Source of the DNA: Marinococcus luteus_A
Lineage (GTDB): Bacteria; Bacillota; Bacilli; Bacillales; Marinococcaceae
DNA: 64,000 nt
Assembly: GCF_034497705.1 (NCBI RefSeq)
Contig: NZ_JAXRUV010000001.1
Location: 62,001 to 126,000, forward strand
Reading direction: 5' to 3'
The translations under genes and the position numbers were made by a program. The notes under the pieces are model-generated. The model saw only the letters and a program-made list of their open reading frames with translations. It was not told the origin of the DNA and made no database searches. This document shows, in pieces, positions 1 to 7,998 of this stretch (its first letter is position 1; each line of letters begins with the position of its first letter).

Positions 1-1364
1 AGCAGCATCGCTGCAGAGCCGGAAATAACAAGTCCCCAGATGAATTTAATGGAAACCGGTGGATTCAGGCTCCCGTTTGTCGTCTGCATCCCCAACACAA
101 ACGTTGCCGAGTCTGCGGAAGTAATGAAAAAGCTCATAATCAAAAGAAGTGCTATAAACCCTGTGATTGCACCCAAAGGAAGGGTGTCAAGCAGGCCGAA
201 TAGAGCAATTTCATCACTCTGGCTCGTCATTAAGTCGTACAAACCGCCGTTTTGGGCATTGTCTTCAGCAATACCGGTAGTTGCAAAAACGGCAAACCAC
301 ACAAATGAAAATAGTGATGGCACGAGCAGAACGCCGGTTATAAATTCACGGATAGTCCGGCCGCGGGATACGCGGGCAATAAAGGTACCAACAAATGGTG
401 CCCACGCAATCCACCATGCCCAATAGAATATCGTCCATGAATCAAGCCATGCCCGATCCCCTGTATACTCATAAGTGGTAAAGCTTTGATCAGGAAACGT
501 CTGCAAATAAGAACCAATACCGGTGGTAAAAGAGTTTAAAATACTTGCAGTTGGGCCGGCGAGAAGAACAAATAGCATCAAAAGCGCAGCTAATGCGATA
601 TTTGCCCAGCTTAAGTAACGAATACCTCTGTTTAAGCCGGTCGTAGCTGATGCAAGGTAAATAATAGTAAAGACAAGAATAATAATCAATTGTGTCGGAA
701 GGTTAAGATTGATTCCTTCGAATATAAAGCTCAATCCGCCGTTTACCTGGGTGGCTCCATACCCGAGGGATTGGGCAACACCAAAAATAGTAGCGAACAC
801 AGCGATAAAGTTGATCAGTGTGCCCATCCACCCATCGACACGGTCGCCTAGAAGCGGGCGAAAGACTGAACTGATAATGCCGGGAGCATTATGTCGGAAC
901 TGAAAATAAGCCAGGCCTAGGGCCACTACGGAATAGATCGCCCACGGGTGAAGTCCCCAGTGGAAAAACGAAAGACGAATGGCATCCGCTGTCGCAGCCT
1001 GGGATTCAGGTTCAGATTCCGGACCACCGTAATAATGATAAAGAGGCTCAGCAACACCCCAGTATACTAGGCCGATCCCCATACCGGCTGTGAATAGAAA
1101 TGAAAACCATGTTAAGTAACTGTACTCCGGACGCTCGTCCGGTTTTCCTAAACGGATTTTCCCGTATGGACTGAACACTAAGTAAATACAAAAGATAACA
1201 AAAGACGTTGCGGATATTAGATAAAACCATCCGAGATTAGTAACAATCCATCCCTGGATCTCACCGGTCACTGTATTTAAATTTCCTGGCGTGACAACAC
1301 CCCAGATGATTACCGCAAGCGCCGCTATCAGGGTCACAAAAAAGACGCTTGTTAATTTTCTCAT
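1..1364 (-). CDS. BCCT family betaine/choline/carnitine transporter (partial, C-terminus beyond window)
   Basis: Secondary transporter for compatible solutes such as glycine betaine, in the cytoplasmic membrane. The minus-strand frame is open from an ATG at 1364 to the window edge, giving about 454 residues of a family usually near 500-540. Several hydrophobic helices are visible. The BCCT core appears at residues 93-108 (AGMGIGLVYWGVAEPL), and the tryptophan-rich signature WAWWIAWAPFVGTFIARVS followed by RGRTIREF lies near 315-341. OpuD/BetP-type proteins import betaine with sodium, which fits the halophilic signs elsewhere. The exact substrate cannot be told from sequence. The C-terminal osmosensing tail, if present, lies outside the window. 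Confidence 0.93.
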   Translation of the reverse strand, partial: MRKLTSVFFVTLIAALAVIIWGVVTPGNLNTVTGEIQGWIVTNLGWFYLISATSFVIFCIYLVFSPYGKIRLGKPDERPEYSYLTWFSFLFTAGMGIGLVYWGVAEPLYHYYGGPESEPESQAATADAIRLSFFHWGLHPWAIYSVVALGLAYFQFRHNAPGIISSVFRPLLGDRVDGWMGTLINFIAVFATIFGVAQSLGYGATQVNGGLSFIFEGINLNLPTQLIIILVFTIIYLASATTGLNRGIRYLSWANIALAALLMLFVLLAGPTASILNSFTTGIGSYLQTFPDQSFTTYEYTGDRAWLDSWTIFYWAWWIAWAPFVGTFIARVSRGRTIREFITGVLLVPSLFSFVWFAVFATTGIAEDNAQNGGLYDLMTSQSDEIALFGLLDTLPLGAITGFIALLLIMSFFITSADSATFVLGMQTTNGSLNPPVSIKFIWGLVISGSAAML

Positions 1365-1741
1365 GACTTTTTACATTCCACCTTTCTTTTAGCGGGGTAT
1401 TTGATTTTTAGGCAGCGGTACTCAGCAAAAGAGGGGATAGTTGCAATTTCAGCAAGCAGGTACATACCTATTTAATAAATGACAACGATGATTATTATAA
1501 CACTCATATCTTCATACGCAACCAGGAGGCATGAATAATATATACCCTAAACCTAGGTCCCCAAACCCAGAAGGCTTTATATATAATTGTTAAAAAATAC
1601 CTACGGGCAATAAGCAGCGTTAATATTTCCATACAAAAGTTATTATTAACATTTTATAGAAATTTTTTAGACTTTTAGCCCTGTCTTTGCAGGAATTTTG
1701 CTAAAATATAAAAGGGAATAATTAAACAGGGGGACTCGGGG
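1365..1741. other. Intergenic region between divergent BCCT and deacetylase genes
   Basis: About 377 bases, AT-rich, between two divergently oriented genes, so it must hold both promoters. A good Shine-Dalgarno-like stretch (cagggggac) sits just before the deacetylase start. I could not assign a -35/-10 pair with normal spacing with confidence, and I see no gene here. Confidence 0.5.
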
Positions 1742-2551
1742 TTGAAAAAAATGCTGATATTATCATCGCTGGCTGCACTTCTTGCAGCCTGTTCGAATGC
1801 AGGAGAAGGCAATGCAGATGCAGAAAAAAAGGAAAGAACAGATACCGCTGCGCATGAGGAAGCCCTGGAGAAATATGAGGAGAAAAAAGAAGACGAAAAA
1901 GCAGCGGTATCGAGGGAGGAAGAACTAATTTATAAAGTTAATGAAGCAAACTGGACGGTTCAGGCAGAAGAAAGCGAAGGCGAGGAAGTTCTTCTCACAT
2001 TTGATGATGCTCCGGATGGAAATGCTGTAAAAATCGCGGATATTTTAGCAGAAAATGAAGTACCTGCCATCTTTTTTGTAAATGGTATGTTTTTAAAAGA
2101 TGAAGAAGGCAGAAAGGCCCTGAAAAAAATACACGACATGGGGTTTGCGATAGGTAATCATACGACTACTCATTCTTCGCTTCCAAAGTTATCAGAAGAT
2201 GAGCAGCTTGAAGAATTAAAAGAAACCGATGAACTTGTGAAAGAAATAACCGGAGAAGCACCCGCATTTTTCCGTGCTCCGTTTGGACAGAATACTTCAT
2301 TTAGTGATGAATATGCTAAAGAACACGGTATGATAAAAATGAATTGGACGTATGGGTATGATTTTGAAGCAAAATACCAGGAAGCAGAAGCGCTCACGGA
2401 TATTACGCTCAACACGGAACTGTTAACGGACGGCGCTAATATTCTTATGCATGACCGGGAATGGACGAAAGAAGCGCTCGGTCCAATTATTGAAGGATTT
2501 AATGAGAAAGGCTATTCGTTTATCGATCCCCAATATATAGAAAAAGAGTAG
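1742..2551 (+). CDS. Lipoprotein polysaccharide deacetylase (NodB domain)
   Basis: Predicted membrane-anchored deacetylase of cell-wall or surface N-acetylated sugars. The TTG start follows a strong aggggga-type RBS. The first 17 residues form a lipoprotein signal ending in LLAAC, with Cys17 as the lipidated residue. A charged Glu/Lys-rich linker runs to about residue 75. The NodB fold follows: TFDDA at 86-90 (catalytic and metal Asp 88/89), the metal-binding H140-x3-H144 in NHTTTH, FRAPFG around 177-182, and LMHD near the end. Family metalloenzymes remove acetyl groups from peptidoglycan or chitin-like polymers. The substrate is not predictable. It is monocistronic, with the next gene starting about 120 bases later. 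Confidence 0.88.
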   Translation: MKKMLILSSLAALLAACSNAGEGNADAEKKERTDTAAHEEALEKYEEKKEDEKAAVSREEELIYKVNEANWTVQAEESEGEEVLLTFDDAPDGNAVKIADILAENEVPAIFFVNGMFLKDEEGRKALKKIHDMGFAIGNHTTTHSSLPKLSEDEQLEELKETDELVKEITGEAPAFFRAPFGQNTSFSDEYAKEHGMIKMNWTYGYDFEAKYQEAEALTDITLNTELLTDGANILMHDREWTKEALGPIIEGFNEKGYSFIDPQYIEKE

Positions 2552-2668
2552 AAAAATGCGTGATATAAAAGCTTTTTATGTCGAATTTTGTTGAAAATTT
2601 TTAATAGGCACCATATTAATGCTATATTGATTAAAAATGAATAGGATTCACACGAAGGGGGAACATCT

Positions 2669-3106
2669 ATGGACCATTCTGCACTCTATGATGAAATAAG
2701 GTTGCACGTAGGCCTTGCCCATGATTATTCCATAACGCCTGAAGGCTTCCTGCACGATGTTATGAATGCATTCCAAAAATACTGGCCGCATAAAGACCTG
2801 ATTTCGCTGTATGTTAATAAATGGACGCATTTTGAATGGCAGGACGGGGACGTGCATCCGGTATTTACGAAGGAAATGGATATTCAAAACGGTCTTTTGC
2901 TTCTGGCTGATATAGAAAGAACAGTGTTTTGCTGCAGGGAAGAAGGAATGTATAACTGGATGCTTCCGTTTTATGAGAGTGAAGTATTTGTCGGGGGAAT
3001 TATTGTTTCAAGAGAGGCAGGGATGAAAGAGCTGGAAAAAGAAGAAGTATGGCTTCTCGAAGAAATTATGTCTTTCATTAATGCCAAGCTGCCCTATTAT
3101 ATGTAA
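2669..3106 (+). CDS. Conserved hypothetical protein, possible GAF-like fold
   Basis: A 145-residue cytoplasmic protein with a clear RBS (gaaggggga) before the ATG. No signal peptide or membrane segment is seen. The pattern of alternating strands, the central VFCCREEGMYNWMLPFYESE stretch and the C-terminal helix ending in FINAKLPYYM faintly resemble small GAF-type sensor domains, but I see no diagnostic motif, so the function is unknown. Its terminator hairpin (3116-3134) was the target of the IS insertion that follows. Because the hairpin was duplicated, the gene kept a terminator. Confidence 0.7.
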   Translation: MDHSALYDEIRLHVGLAHDYSITPEGFLHDVMNAFQKYWPHKDLISLYVNKWTHFEWQDGDVHPVFTKEMDIQNGLLLLADIERTVFCCREEGMYNWMLPFYESEVFVGGIIVSREAGMKELEKEEVWLLEEIMSFINAKLPYYM

Positions 3107-3115
3107 AAGCAAAAA

Positions 3116-3134
3116 AAGCAGCCTTGGCTGCTTT
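3116..3134. repeat. Left copy of 19-bp target duplication (terminator hairpin)
   Basis: The 19 bases aagcagccttggctgcttt are repeated exactly at 3946-3964, on either side of the IS. The repeat is itself a near-perfect palindrome (AAGCAGCC, loop TT, GGCTGCTT) preceded by A-runs here and followed by a T-run at the right copy, the form of a bidirectional rho-independent terminator. The element therefore inserted at, and duplicated, a transcription terminator. Confidence 0.9.
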
Positions 3135-3853
3135 CAGATTGTAGACAAAGGCCTCCGAAATTCATTTTCGGAGGCCTTTGTTTGTGCTATTGAGGGAAAA
3201 AGAAGCATCCAACGGACGGCGCACGTCTGTCGCCACCGCCAGGTGGCGAGTTTTTTGAGGTTCATCACCGCATAAACAAGCATCGCCTGCGCGGTGTTTC
3301 GTGCCCCTCCGGCGAGGAGCGTCCAGCGCAAGCCATGCTTTTGTTTGAGATCCGCAAAAATCCGTTCGATGGTTTCTTTTCGTTCCGCATAGGTCCTCCG
3401 GTTCCACGGGGTGTGCCGAAGGTGTTCGGCTTCGTCCAGATCGTCCTGCCAGACGTGGCGGAGGATCACCTTCCGGTGATCCCGGCTTTGGGTACAGGTC
3501 TCGAGCAGCGGGCAGGACTGACAAAGGACGGGATCCGAGACATACTCCTGATAACCGTCCCGATTCGTGGTGCGGTAGCGCAGGGCCTGATGCTCGGGAC
3601 AGAGATACGCGTCCAGGTAGGCATCATACACAAAGTCCTGTTTGCGCAAGCGTCCCGGCGGGCCCTTGGGACGGGTATAAGGCATAACCGGGCGAATGGC
3701 CTGCTCGCGAAGCAGATGAGCAATGGCCGGGGTTTTATAGCCGGCATCCACCGCGACCTCGATCTGGCGGACCAGGTGGTCCGCAGGCACTAACTGATCC
3801 AACTGAATGGTGGCTTCCCGGTAACGAGCTTCTTCCGTATCCCGCCTCATCAT
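3134..3853 (-). pseudogene. Truncated IS1182 family transposase (in-frame internal deletion)
   Basis: 239 codons, where full-length relatives have roughly 450-500. Residues 1-36 match the conserved N-terminus (LDQLVPADHLVRQIE). The sequence then jumps directly to the late conserved block AGYKTPAIAHLL, followed by PVMPYTRPKGPPG, the Cys-rich YLCPEHQAL and LCQSCPLLETC segment, and the ERIFADLKQKHGLRWT and MNLKKLATW motifs. The region between, which carries part of the catalytic acidic triad, is missing, so the product should be catalytically dead. The reading frame is kept across the deletion. The start is an ATG at 3853 with an aaagggg RBS. The stop codon TGA uses two bases of the IS end plus one base of the target duplication. 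Confidence 0.85.
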
Positions 3854-3945
3854 GCGCGATAACCCCTTTCCAGGCTATTTCTTTTTATCATAGCATAAAA
3901 AAACTGCCGACACGCTCTAAAATGAGAGCCATTGTCGACAGTCTG
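3135..3945 (-). mobile_element. Internally deleted IS1182-type insertion sequence (811 bp)
   Basis: The boundaries are set by the flanking 19-bp direct repeats. The ends form imperfect 18-bp terminal inverted repeats: left CAGATTGTAGACAAAGGC and reverse-complemented right CAGACTGTCGACAATGGC match at 15 of 18 positions. The interior holds one transposase-like frame on the minus strand that joins the N-terminal start of an IS1182-type transposase to its C-terminal third. Intact members are about twice this size. By eye the interior is richer in G+C than the flanking genes, suggesting a foreign origin. A perfect 15-bp stem (3146-3160 with 3166-3180) lies inside the left end. It is probably non-autonomous. 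Confidence 0.88.
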
Positions 3946-3964
3946 AAGCAGCCTTGGCTGCTTT
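3946..3964. repeat. Right copy of 19-bp target duplication; terminator of speA
   Basis: Identical to 3116-3134. The palindrome is followed on the plus strand by a T-run, and its other strand lies directly after the speA stop codon. It therefore likely ends speA transcription on the minus strand. Confidence 0.85.
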
Positions 3965-3966
3965 TT

Positions 3967-5442
3967 TTATTGAATCGGCTTTTGCTCCTGGATAACACGT
4001 ACAGTTTGAAGAGAAGGGTCTTCGGGGCCCTGGACTGGCAGTCCGGCTGCTGCGTTAGCCTGAATGTACGTTAAATTTTCTTCGGTAATAATTTCGCCAG
4101 GAAGAAGAACCGGGATGCCTGGCGGATAGATCATAATAAATTCTGCGATAATCCGGCCGGCACTTTCTGAAAGAGCGATGGTCTCTTTTTCGGCGTAAAA
4201 TGCATCACGGGGAGCAATGGATAGGGTCGGGATAGACGGAAGCTTTAATACTGCCGGAGCCGTGTAGGAGTCAGGATCATAATACTCCCGGGCGAGATCC
4301 TTCATTGCCTGTACGAGAAGCGATGTTTCTTTTTTTGTATCACCAAAGCTGATGATGCATAGAATGTTATACAAATCGGAGAGCTCTACCTCAATACGAT
4401 AATGCTCCCGCAGCCATTTTTCAGCTTCATAGCCATTAATGCCAAGCTGTTGAACAGAAATTAACAGCTTGGTCGGGTCCATGGCGGTGACAGTATTCTG
4501 TTTAAGCATTTCAGCGCCCGCACAGTAGAGGCCGTTAATAGAATTAATAAAGACTCTGGCTTCTTCAGCGATTTCAAGCGTATTTTCTATCAGCTTATGC
4601 CCCTTTAATGCAAGCTGCCTGCGTGCAGTATCGAGCGAGGCCAAAAGCGGATACGATGTAGATGTTGTTGTCAGCATGCTGAAGACTGCTTGGACGTGAG
4701 CAATGGAAACCCGGGTGCCCTGGACATTTAATACAGAGCTCTGGGTCATCGATCCCCCGAGCTTATGCACGCTTGTAGCAGCCATGTCAGCACCCGCCTC
4801 CATGGCTGAAGGAGGGAGGCTTTCGTGAAAATGAATGTGCACTCCGTGAGCTTCATCGACCAGGACTGGTACATCGTACTGGTGGGCGGTTTCTGCAATG
4901 GCACCAAGGTCGGAGGAAAAACCGAAATATGTCGGGTTAATCACGAGCAGCGCTTTCGCATCAGGGTGTCTGTCGAGAGCATGCTGTGCTGTTAAAGGTG
5001 TAATCCCATGTGATATGCCGAACTCTTCATCGAGCGCCGGATACATAAATATCGGGACGGCTCCTGAAAAAATGATCGCATTCATAATCGATTTGTGCAC
5101 ATTTCTTGGAACGAGAATTTTGTCTCCCGGAGCACAAACAGATAAGATCATTGTCATAATGGCACCGCTTGTTCCCTGAACGGAAAAAAAGGTATAGTCG
5201 GCACCGAAGGCTTCTGCGGCAAGCTTCTGTGCTTCATCAATAATGCCGGAAGGGTGATGCAGATCATCAAGCGGTTCGATATTAATCAAATCCATATTCA
5301 ATATATTACTGCCAATAAATTCACGAAACTCTTCATCCATTCCGGTGCCGTTTTTATGCCCGGGGATGTGGAAAGGCACGGGCTGCGTCTGGATATGCTC
5401 TTTTAATTTAGTGAATATCGGAGTAAGCTGCTGTCTATTCAT
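3967..5442 (-). CDS. speA: Arginine decarboxylase SpeA-like (Orn/Lys/Arg decarboxylase family)
   Basis: PLP-dependent fold-type I decarboxylase that would convert arginine to agmatine for polyamine synthesis, in the cytoplasm. The product is 491 residues from an ATG at 5442 preceded by ggaggg. This matches the B. subtilis protein length better than the longer upstream start. Visible motifs are HIPGHKNG at 25-32, FSVQGTSGA near 86-94, the cofactor-binding DEAHG at 196-200, and the Schiff-base lysine in SVHKLGG at Lys227. A lysine or ornithine preference cannot be excluded from sequence, but the neighbours yktA and yktB reproduce the B. subtilis speA locus. It is transcribed alone, toward the IS-duplicated terminator. 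Confidence 0.88.
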   Translation of the reverse strand: MNRQQLTPIFTKLKEHIQTQPVPFHIPGHKNGTGMDEEFREFIGSNILNMDLINIEPLDDLHHPSGIIDEAQKLAAEAFGADYTFFSVQGTSGAIMTMILSVCAPGDKILVPRNVHKSIMNAIIFSGAVPIFMYPALDEEFGISHGITPLTAQHALDRHPDAKALLVINPTYFGFSSDLGAIAETAHQYDVPVLVDEAHGVHIHFHESLPPSAMEAGADMAATSVHKLGGSMTQSSVLNVQGTRVSIAHVQAVFSMLTTTSTSYPLLASLDTARRQLALKGHKLIENTLEIAEEARVFINSINGLYCAGAEMLKQNTVTAMDPTKLLISVQQLGINGYEAEKWLREHYRIEVELSDLYNILCIISFGDTKKETSLLVQAMKDLAREYYDPDSYTAPAVLKLPSIPTLSIAPRDAFYAEKETIALSESAGRIIAEFIMIYPPGIPVLLPGEIITEENLTYIQANAAAGLPVQGPEDPSLQTVRVIQEQKPIQ

Positions 5443-5564
5443 ATGTGTCCCTCCATTACGTTCAAAAACATTCAAATTATAGCAGATTTCCTGCCGTCAA
5501 TAAATAACTTTGTGAGACGTTCCGGCCGGGATTTGCTAGAATATTACCGAAGGGGGAAGCAGTC

Positions 5565-5855
5565 ATGAAGGAAAATGTTAATATACCTATATCCATGGAG
5601 TGGTCCACACAGGAAATTATCGATGTGACCACGTTTTTTCAAGTGATTGAAACAGCGCACGGCAGGGCTGTGCCCAGGGAGGATATTTTAGGACTATATG
5701 GGAAATTTAAAGAAATCGTTCCGAGTAAAAGCGAGGAAAAGCAGATGTTCCGCCAGTTTGATGAGGATGCTGAAGTGAACTGCTGGAAAACCGTGCAGGA
5801 GGCCAGAAAAGCAGAAGCCGGGGAAAAAATTAATATGACCGGACGCTCAGGATAG
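5565..5855 (+). CDS. yktA: UPF0223 family protein YktA
   Basis: A 96-residue cytoplasmic protein of unknown function found widely in Bacillales. It is recognised by the pattern MEWSTQEIIDVTTFFQ near the start and the conserved KEIVPSKSEEKQMFRQF segment at about 49-65. The RBS is aaggggga. It sits between speA and yktB, as in B. subtilis, divergent from speA and convergent with yktB, with a shared terminator at 5839-5864. Confidence 0.88.
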   Translation: MKENVNIPISMEWSTQEIIDVTTFFQVIETAHGRAVPREDILGLYGKFKEIVPSKSEEKQMFRQFDEDAEVNCWKTVQEARKAEAGEKINMTGRSG

Positions 5856-5872
5856 AGCGTCCGGCATTTTTA
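5839..5872. terminator. Bidirectional terminator between yktA and yktB
   Basis: A 10-bp perfect stem (5839-5848 with 5855-5864) with a 6-base loop, followed by a T-rich run on the plus strand. It overlaps the last codons of yktA and lies between two convergent genes. Confidence 0.8.
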
Positions 5873-6496
5873 TGCCGTCTGCAATGACAGCTGATATAAA
5901 GGGAGGAGTTCTTTGAATGTACTGTAGATATAATCGTATGTTTCGTCATCGTTCCAGGAAGCAGCCGTTTCTGCATCAAACTGACGGCCGATCAGAAGTT
6001 CCGCTTTTTTTACATCCCTTACACGCTCGAGGGTGTGAATGACCTTATCCTTGTTTTCATGAATAAAAAATGCTTCCGGTTTCGTGTGGTCCGGGGAAAT
6101 TTTATAGTCGCCCGGAAGGGAATTAAGCTGAGATAGGCGGTCAAGATACATTTTCCCAATATCGGTTTTTTCCGGTACTTCGTACATGTGAGTCAGCCAG
6201 ACGAATAAATGGTCATCAAAAAGTCCAACCTGGAAATGAGGATGCTTTTTGTAGCCTCTTCTATCCGGGGCAATACCGAACCAGGTGCTTTCCGGGGGAT
6301 GAACAGAACGTCTGGCATGTTTTGCAATATGAATAAACAATTCTTCGCCCGTATCTGCGGAAAGATCTTCAGCCAGCGGTTCTGCCAGGCGGGAAAAAAC
6401 TGGTTGAATGTCATTCCGGATTTGATTCATGCGGTTTTCAAGACCTTCTGCCTGCATAATAGAAAAATCATTTTTGGTGAAATGCTGTCTGCTCAT
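5870..6496 (-). CDS. yktB: DUF1054/UPF0637 family protein YktB
   Basis: A 208-residue cytoplasmic protein of the Bacillales-restricted DUF1054 family, function unknown. Recognisable features are the N-terminal FTKNDFSIMQAEGLENRM, the central FGIAPDRRGYKKHPHFQVGL and FVWLTHMYEVPEK. The ATG at 6496 follows a GGAG sequence by about 10 bases. The gene is convergent with yktA and divergent from the small gene at 6870. Synteny with B. subtilis supports the call. Confidence 0.87.
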   Translation of the reverse strand: MSRQHFTKNDFSIMQAEGLENRMNQIRNDIQPVFSRLAEPLAEDLSADTGEELFIHIAKHARRSVHPPESTWFGIAPDRRGYKKHPHFQVGLFDDHLFVWLTHMYEVPEKTDIGKMYLDRLSQLNSLPGDYKISPDHTKPEAFFIHENKDKVIHTLERVRDVKKAELLIGRQFDAETAASWNDDETYDYIYSTFKELLPLYQLSLQTA

Positions 6497-6623
6497 GTAA
6501 TGAATGCTCCTTTTTCAATTGGTCTGTCATCAAGCATACTGAAAATCTGGGCCTCCGGCAACCAATTGAATCATAAAGAAAACGCAATAATTTAAAAATA
6601 CTGAAAATTTTTGTGTGTTTTTC

Positions 6624-6652
6624 TTGCGTTTCCGGTAAAAAGGTTTTATAAT
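6624..6652 (+). promoter_or_regulatory. Sigma-A promoter for leader RNA / ykzI-like gene
   Basis: TTGCGT, a 17-base spacer and a perfect TATAAT. The expected start is near 6659, giving a leader of about 210 bases before the small gene. Confidence 0.7.
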
Positions 6653-6740
6653 TCCAATAATCCTTAAAGAATAACGATTGCTTAAATGTTGTCAGTATAT
6701 CGTTAGATACACAGGAAACACAGTAGGGAGAGGCCGTCGC

Positions 6741-6787
6741 AAAATATAATTTCAGAACAACATCGATAGTTCTGCATCTTATATTTT
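6741..6787 (+). ncRNA. Extended hairpin in leader RNA (class unknown)
   Basis: The outer 9-bp arms AAAATATAA (6741-6749) and TTATATTTT (6779-6787) enclose a small internal loop. An inner 6-bp stem CAGAAC (6753-6758) and GTTCTG (6769-6774) follows, with a 10-base loop. It lies downstream of a strong promoter and upstream of the ykzI-like gene. No U-tract follows, so it is not a simple terminator. Confidence 0.4.
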
Positions 6788-6869
6788 CTGAACATTCTGA
6801 GAAGAACTTCCAGCGTAAGTTAACTTTCAGCTCGGGACATTATTATTCCATTTAAGGGGTGTGGGAAAC

Positions 6870-7058
6870 TTGGAACAAGTAATTCAGGCGTTTAAACGTA
6901 GAGATGCAGAAGAACGAATCCCGGTACTGCGCTTAGAAATTGATTATGAACTGGTAACCCTTCATGACGCCATGGCAGAGGAAGATTTAACATCCATTCA
7001 CGCCAGCAAATACCGCTTAGAGCAGCTACGCCAGGAGTGGATTCGGCTGGAAGTATAA
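6870..7058 (+). CDS. Small conserved protein, YkzI-like
   Basis: 62 residues if translated from the TTG at 6870, which lies 10 bases after AAGGGGTG. The alternative GTG at 6861 overlaps that RBS and is less likely. The product is charged and helical (EQVIQAFKRRDAEERIPVL, then ...SKYRLEQLRQEWIRLEV) with no membrane segment or cysteine. In B. subtilis a small gene, ykzI, lies at the same place between yktB and yktC, so the name is by position. Function is unknown. A strong terminator follows at 7075. Confidence 0.7.
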   Translation: MEQVIQAFKRRDAEERIPVLRLEIDYELVTLHDAMAEEDLTSIHASKYRLEQLRQEWIRLEV

Positions 7059-7074
7059 TATAAAGTAAGAAGAT

Positions 7075-7106
7075 CCGGACTGCTGCACAGCAGTCCGGGC
7101 TTTTTT
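7075..7106 (+). terminator. Rho-independent terminator after ykzI-like gene
   Basis: An 11-bp perfect GC-rich stem (7075-7085 with 7088-7098), a 2-base loop and a run of six T. Confidence 0.88.
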
Positions 7107-7186
7107 ATGCGGAAATTGGTGCATAATTTTATTGTATTGAGGGAACAAGAACTCATATACATATGGAAGAAGCGGAGAGGATTATA

Positions 7187-7978
7187 ATGGAAGAGAATTG
7201 GTCAGCAATGCAGCAGAAGGCTGTAAAATGGATACAGGAAGCCGGGGAGCTGCTTCGCGCTTCCCTGGAGGAAAGCTTAATTATAGAAACAAAATCGAAT
7301 CCAAATGATTTAGTAACAGAAATGGATTTTAAAATTGAGCGGCTGTTAACAAAAAAGATCATGGAGGAATACCCCGGGCATCGTATTCTAGGAGAAGAAG
7401 AAGCCGGAGCAGATATTATGGATACCGACGACATTATCTGGATTATAGATCCAATAGATGGAACGACGAATTTTGTGCATCAACAGTTTAATTTTGCTGT
7501 ATCCCTGGCCGTTTTTGAAAATGGCATCGGCAAGGTGGGCATTGTCTATGATGTTATGGCAGACGAATGGTTTACCGCACTGGAAGGAAGAGGTGCATAC
7601 CGCAACGATGTCAAGCTGCCCAAGCTAAAGCCGGGAGAATTGAAAGAATCAATTGTAGGTATTAACGCCAGATGGATTAAAAACGAAAAAATTCCTTATG
7701 CCAGACAGATGCGTAATATTGTGGATGAATCAAGAAGCACCAGGGCCTATGGTTCTGCTGCAATTGAACTTTGCTATGTAGCATGCGGCCGCCTTGATTC
7801 CTATGTGAACCTTTGGCTTGCACCGTGGGATTTTGCCGGGGCGGAAGTGTTGTTAAGGGAAGTCGGGGCGGATATTTCGACGATCGATAATCAGCGGCCC
7901 TCGATGCTTGAAAAAGGGCCGTACCTGGCGGGACGTCCGGGTCTGCAGGAGAAAGTACGGGGGATGCTGAACAGCTGA
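7187..7978 (+). CDS. Inositol monophosphatase family protein (SuhB/YktC)
   Basis: Mg2+-dependent phosphatase of the inositol monophosphatase family, 263 residues from the ATG at 7187 (ggagagg RBS, 6-base spacing). An in-frame ATG at 7163 lacks an RBS. The metal-binding residues are visible in GEEEAG (69-74) and in the signature DPIDGTTNFVH (88-98), with the second signature WDFAGAEVLL near residues 212-221. Family members hydrolyse inositol phosphates, NADP or related compounds, so the substrate is open. This is the yktC position of B. subtilis. The 3' end forms half of a terminator stem (7954-7989). Confidence 0.9.
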   Translation: MEENWSAMQQKAVKWIQEAGELLRASLEESLIIETKSNPNDLVTEMDFKIERLLTKKIMEEYPGHRILGEEEAGADIMDTDDIIWIIDPIDGTTNFVHQQFNFAVSLAVFENGIGKVGIVYDVMADEWFTALEGRGAYRNDVKLPKLKPGELKESIVGINARWIKNEKIPYARQMRNIVDESRSTRAYGSAAIELCYVACGRLDSYVNLWLAPWDFAGAEVLLREVGADISTIDNQRPSMLEKGPYLAGRPGLQEKVRGMLNS

Positions 7979-7989
7979 TCCCCCGTACT
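7954..7989. terminator. Terminator overlapping the 3' end of the phosphatase gene
   Basis: A 12-bp perfect stem (agtacgggggat 7954-7965 with 7978-7989) whose left arm is coding sequence of the phosphatase gene. It is followed by gctttt. It lies between convergent genes and probably serves the plus strand and the YlaF-like gene. Confidence 0.7.
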
Positions 7990-7998
7990 GGCTTTTGC

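Larger units (their letters stand above)
6497..6860. other. Long leader region upstream of the ykzI-like gene
   Basis: About 360 bases without a protein gene. It holds a strong sigma-A-type promoter at 6624-6652, then roughly 200 transcribed bases before the small gene at 6870. Within the leader is an extended hairpin at 6741-6787. The length and structure are more than a 62-codon gene would normally need, so a regulatory RNA or riboswitch-like role is possible. I do not recognise a known riboswitch class. Confidence 0.5.

Noticed and set aside
3146..3180. Perfect 15-bp stem inside the IS as the transposase terminator
   Set aside because: It lies within the transposase reading frame and is not followed by a T-run on the minus strand, so it was not annotated as a terminator.
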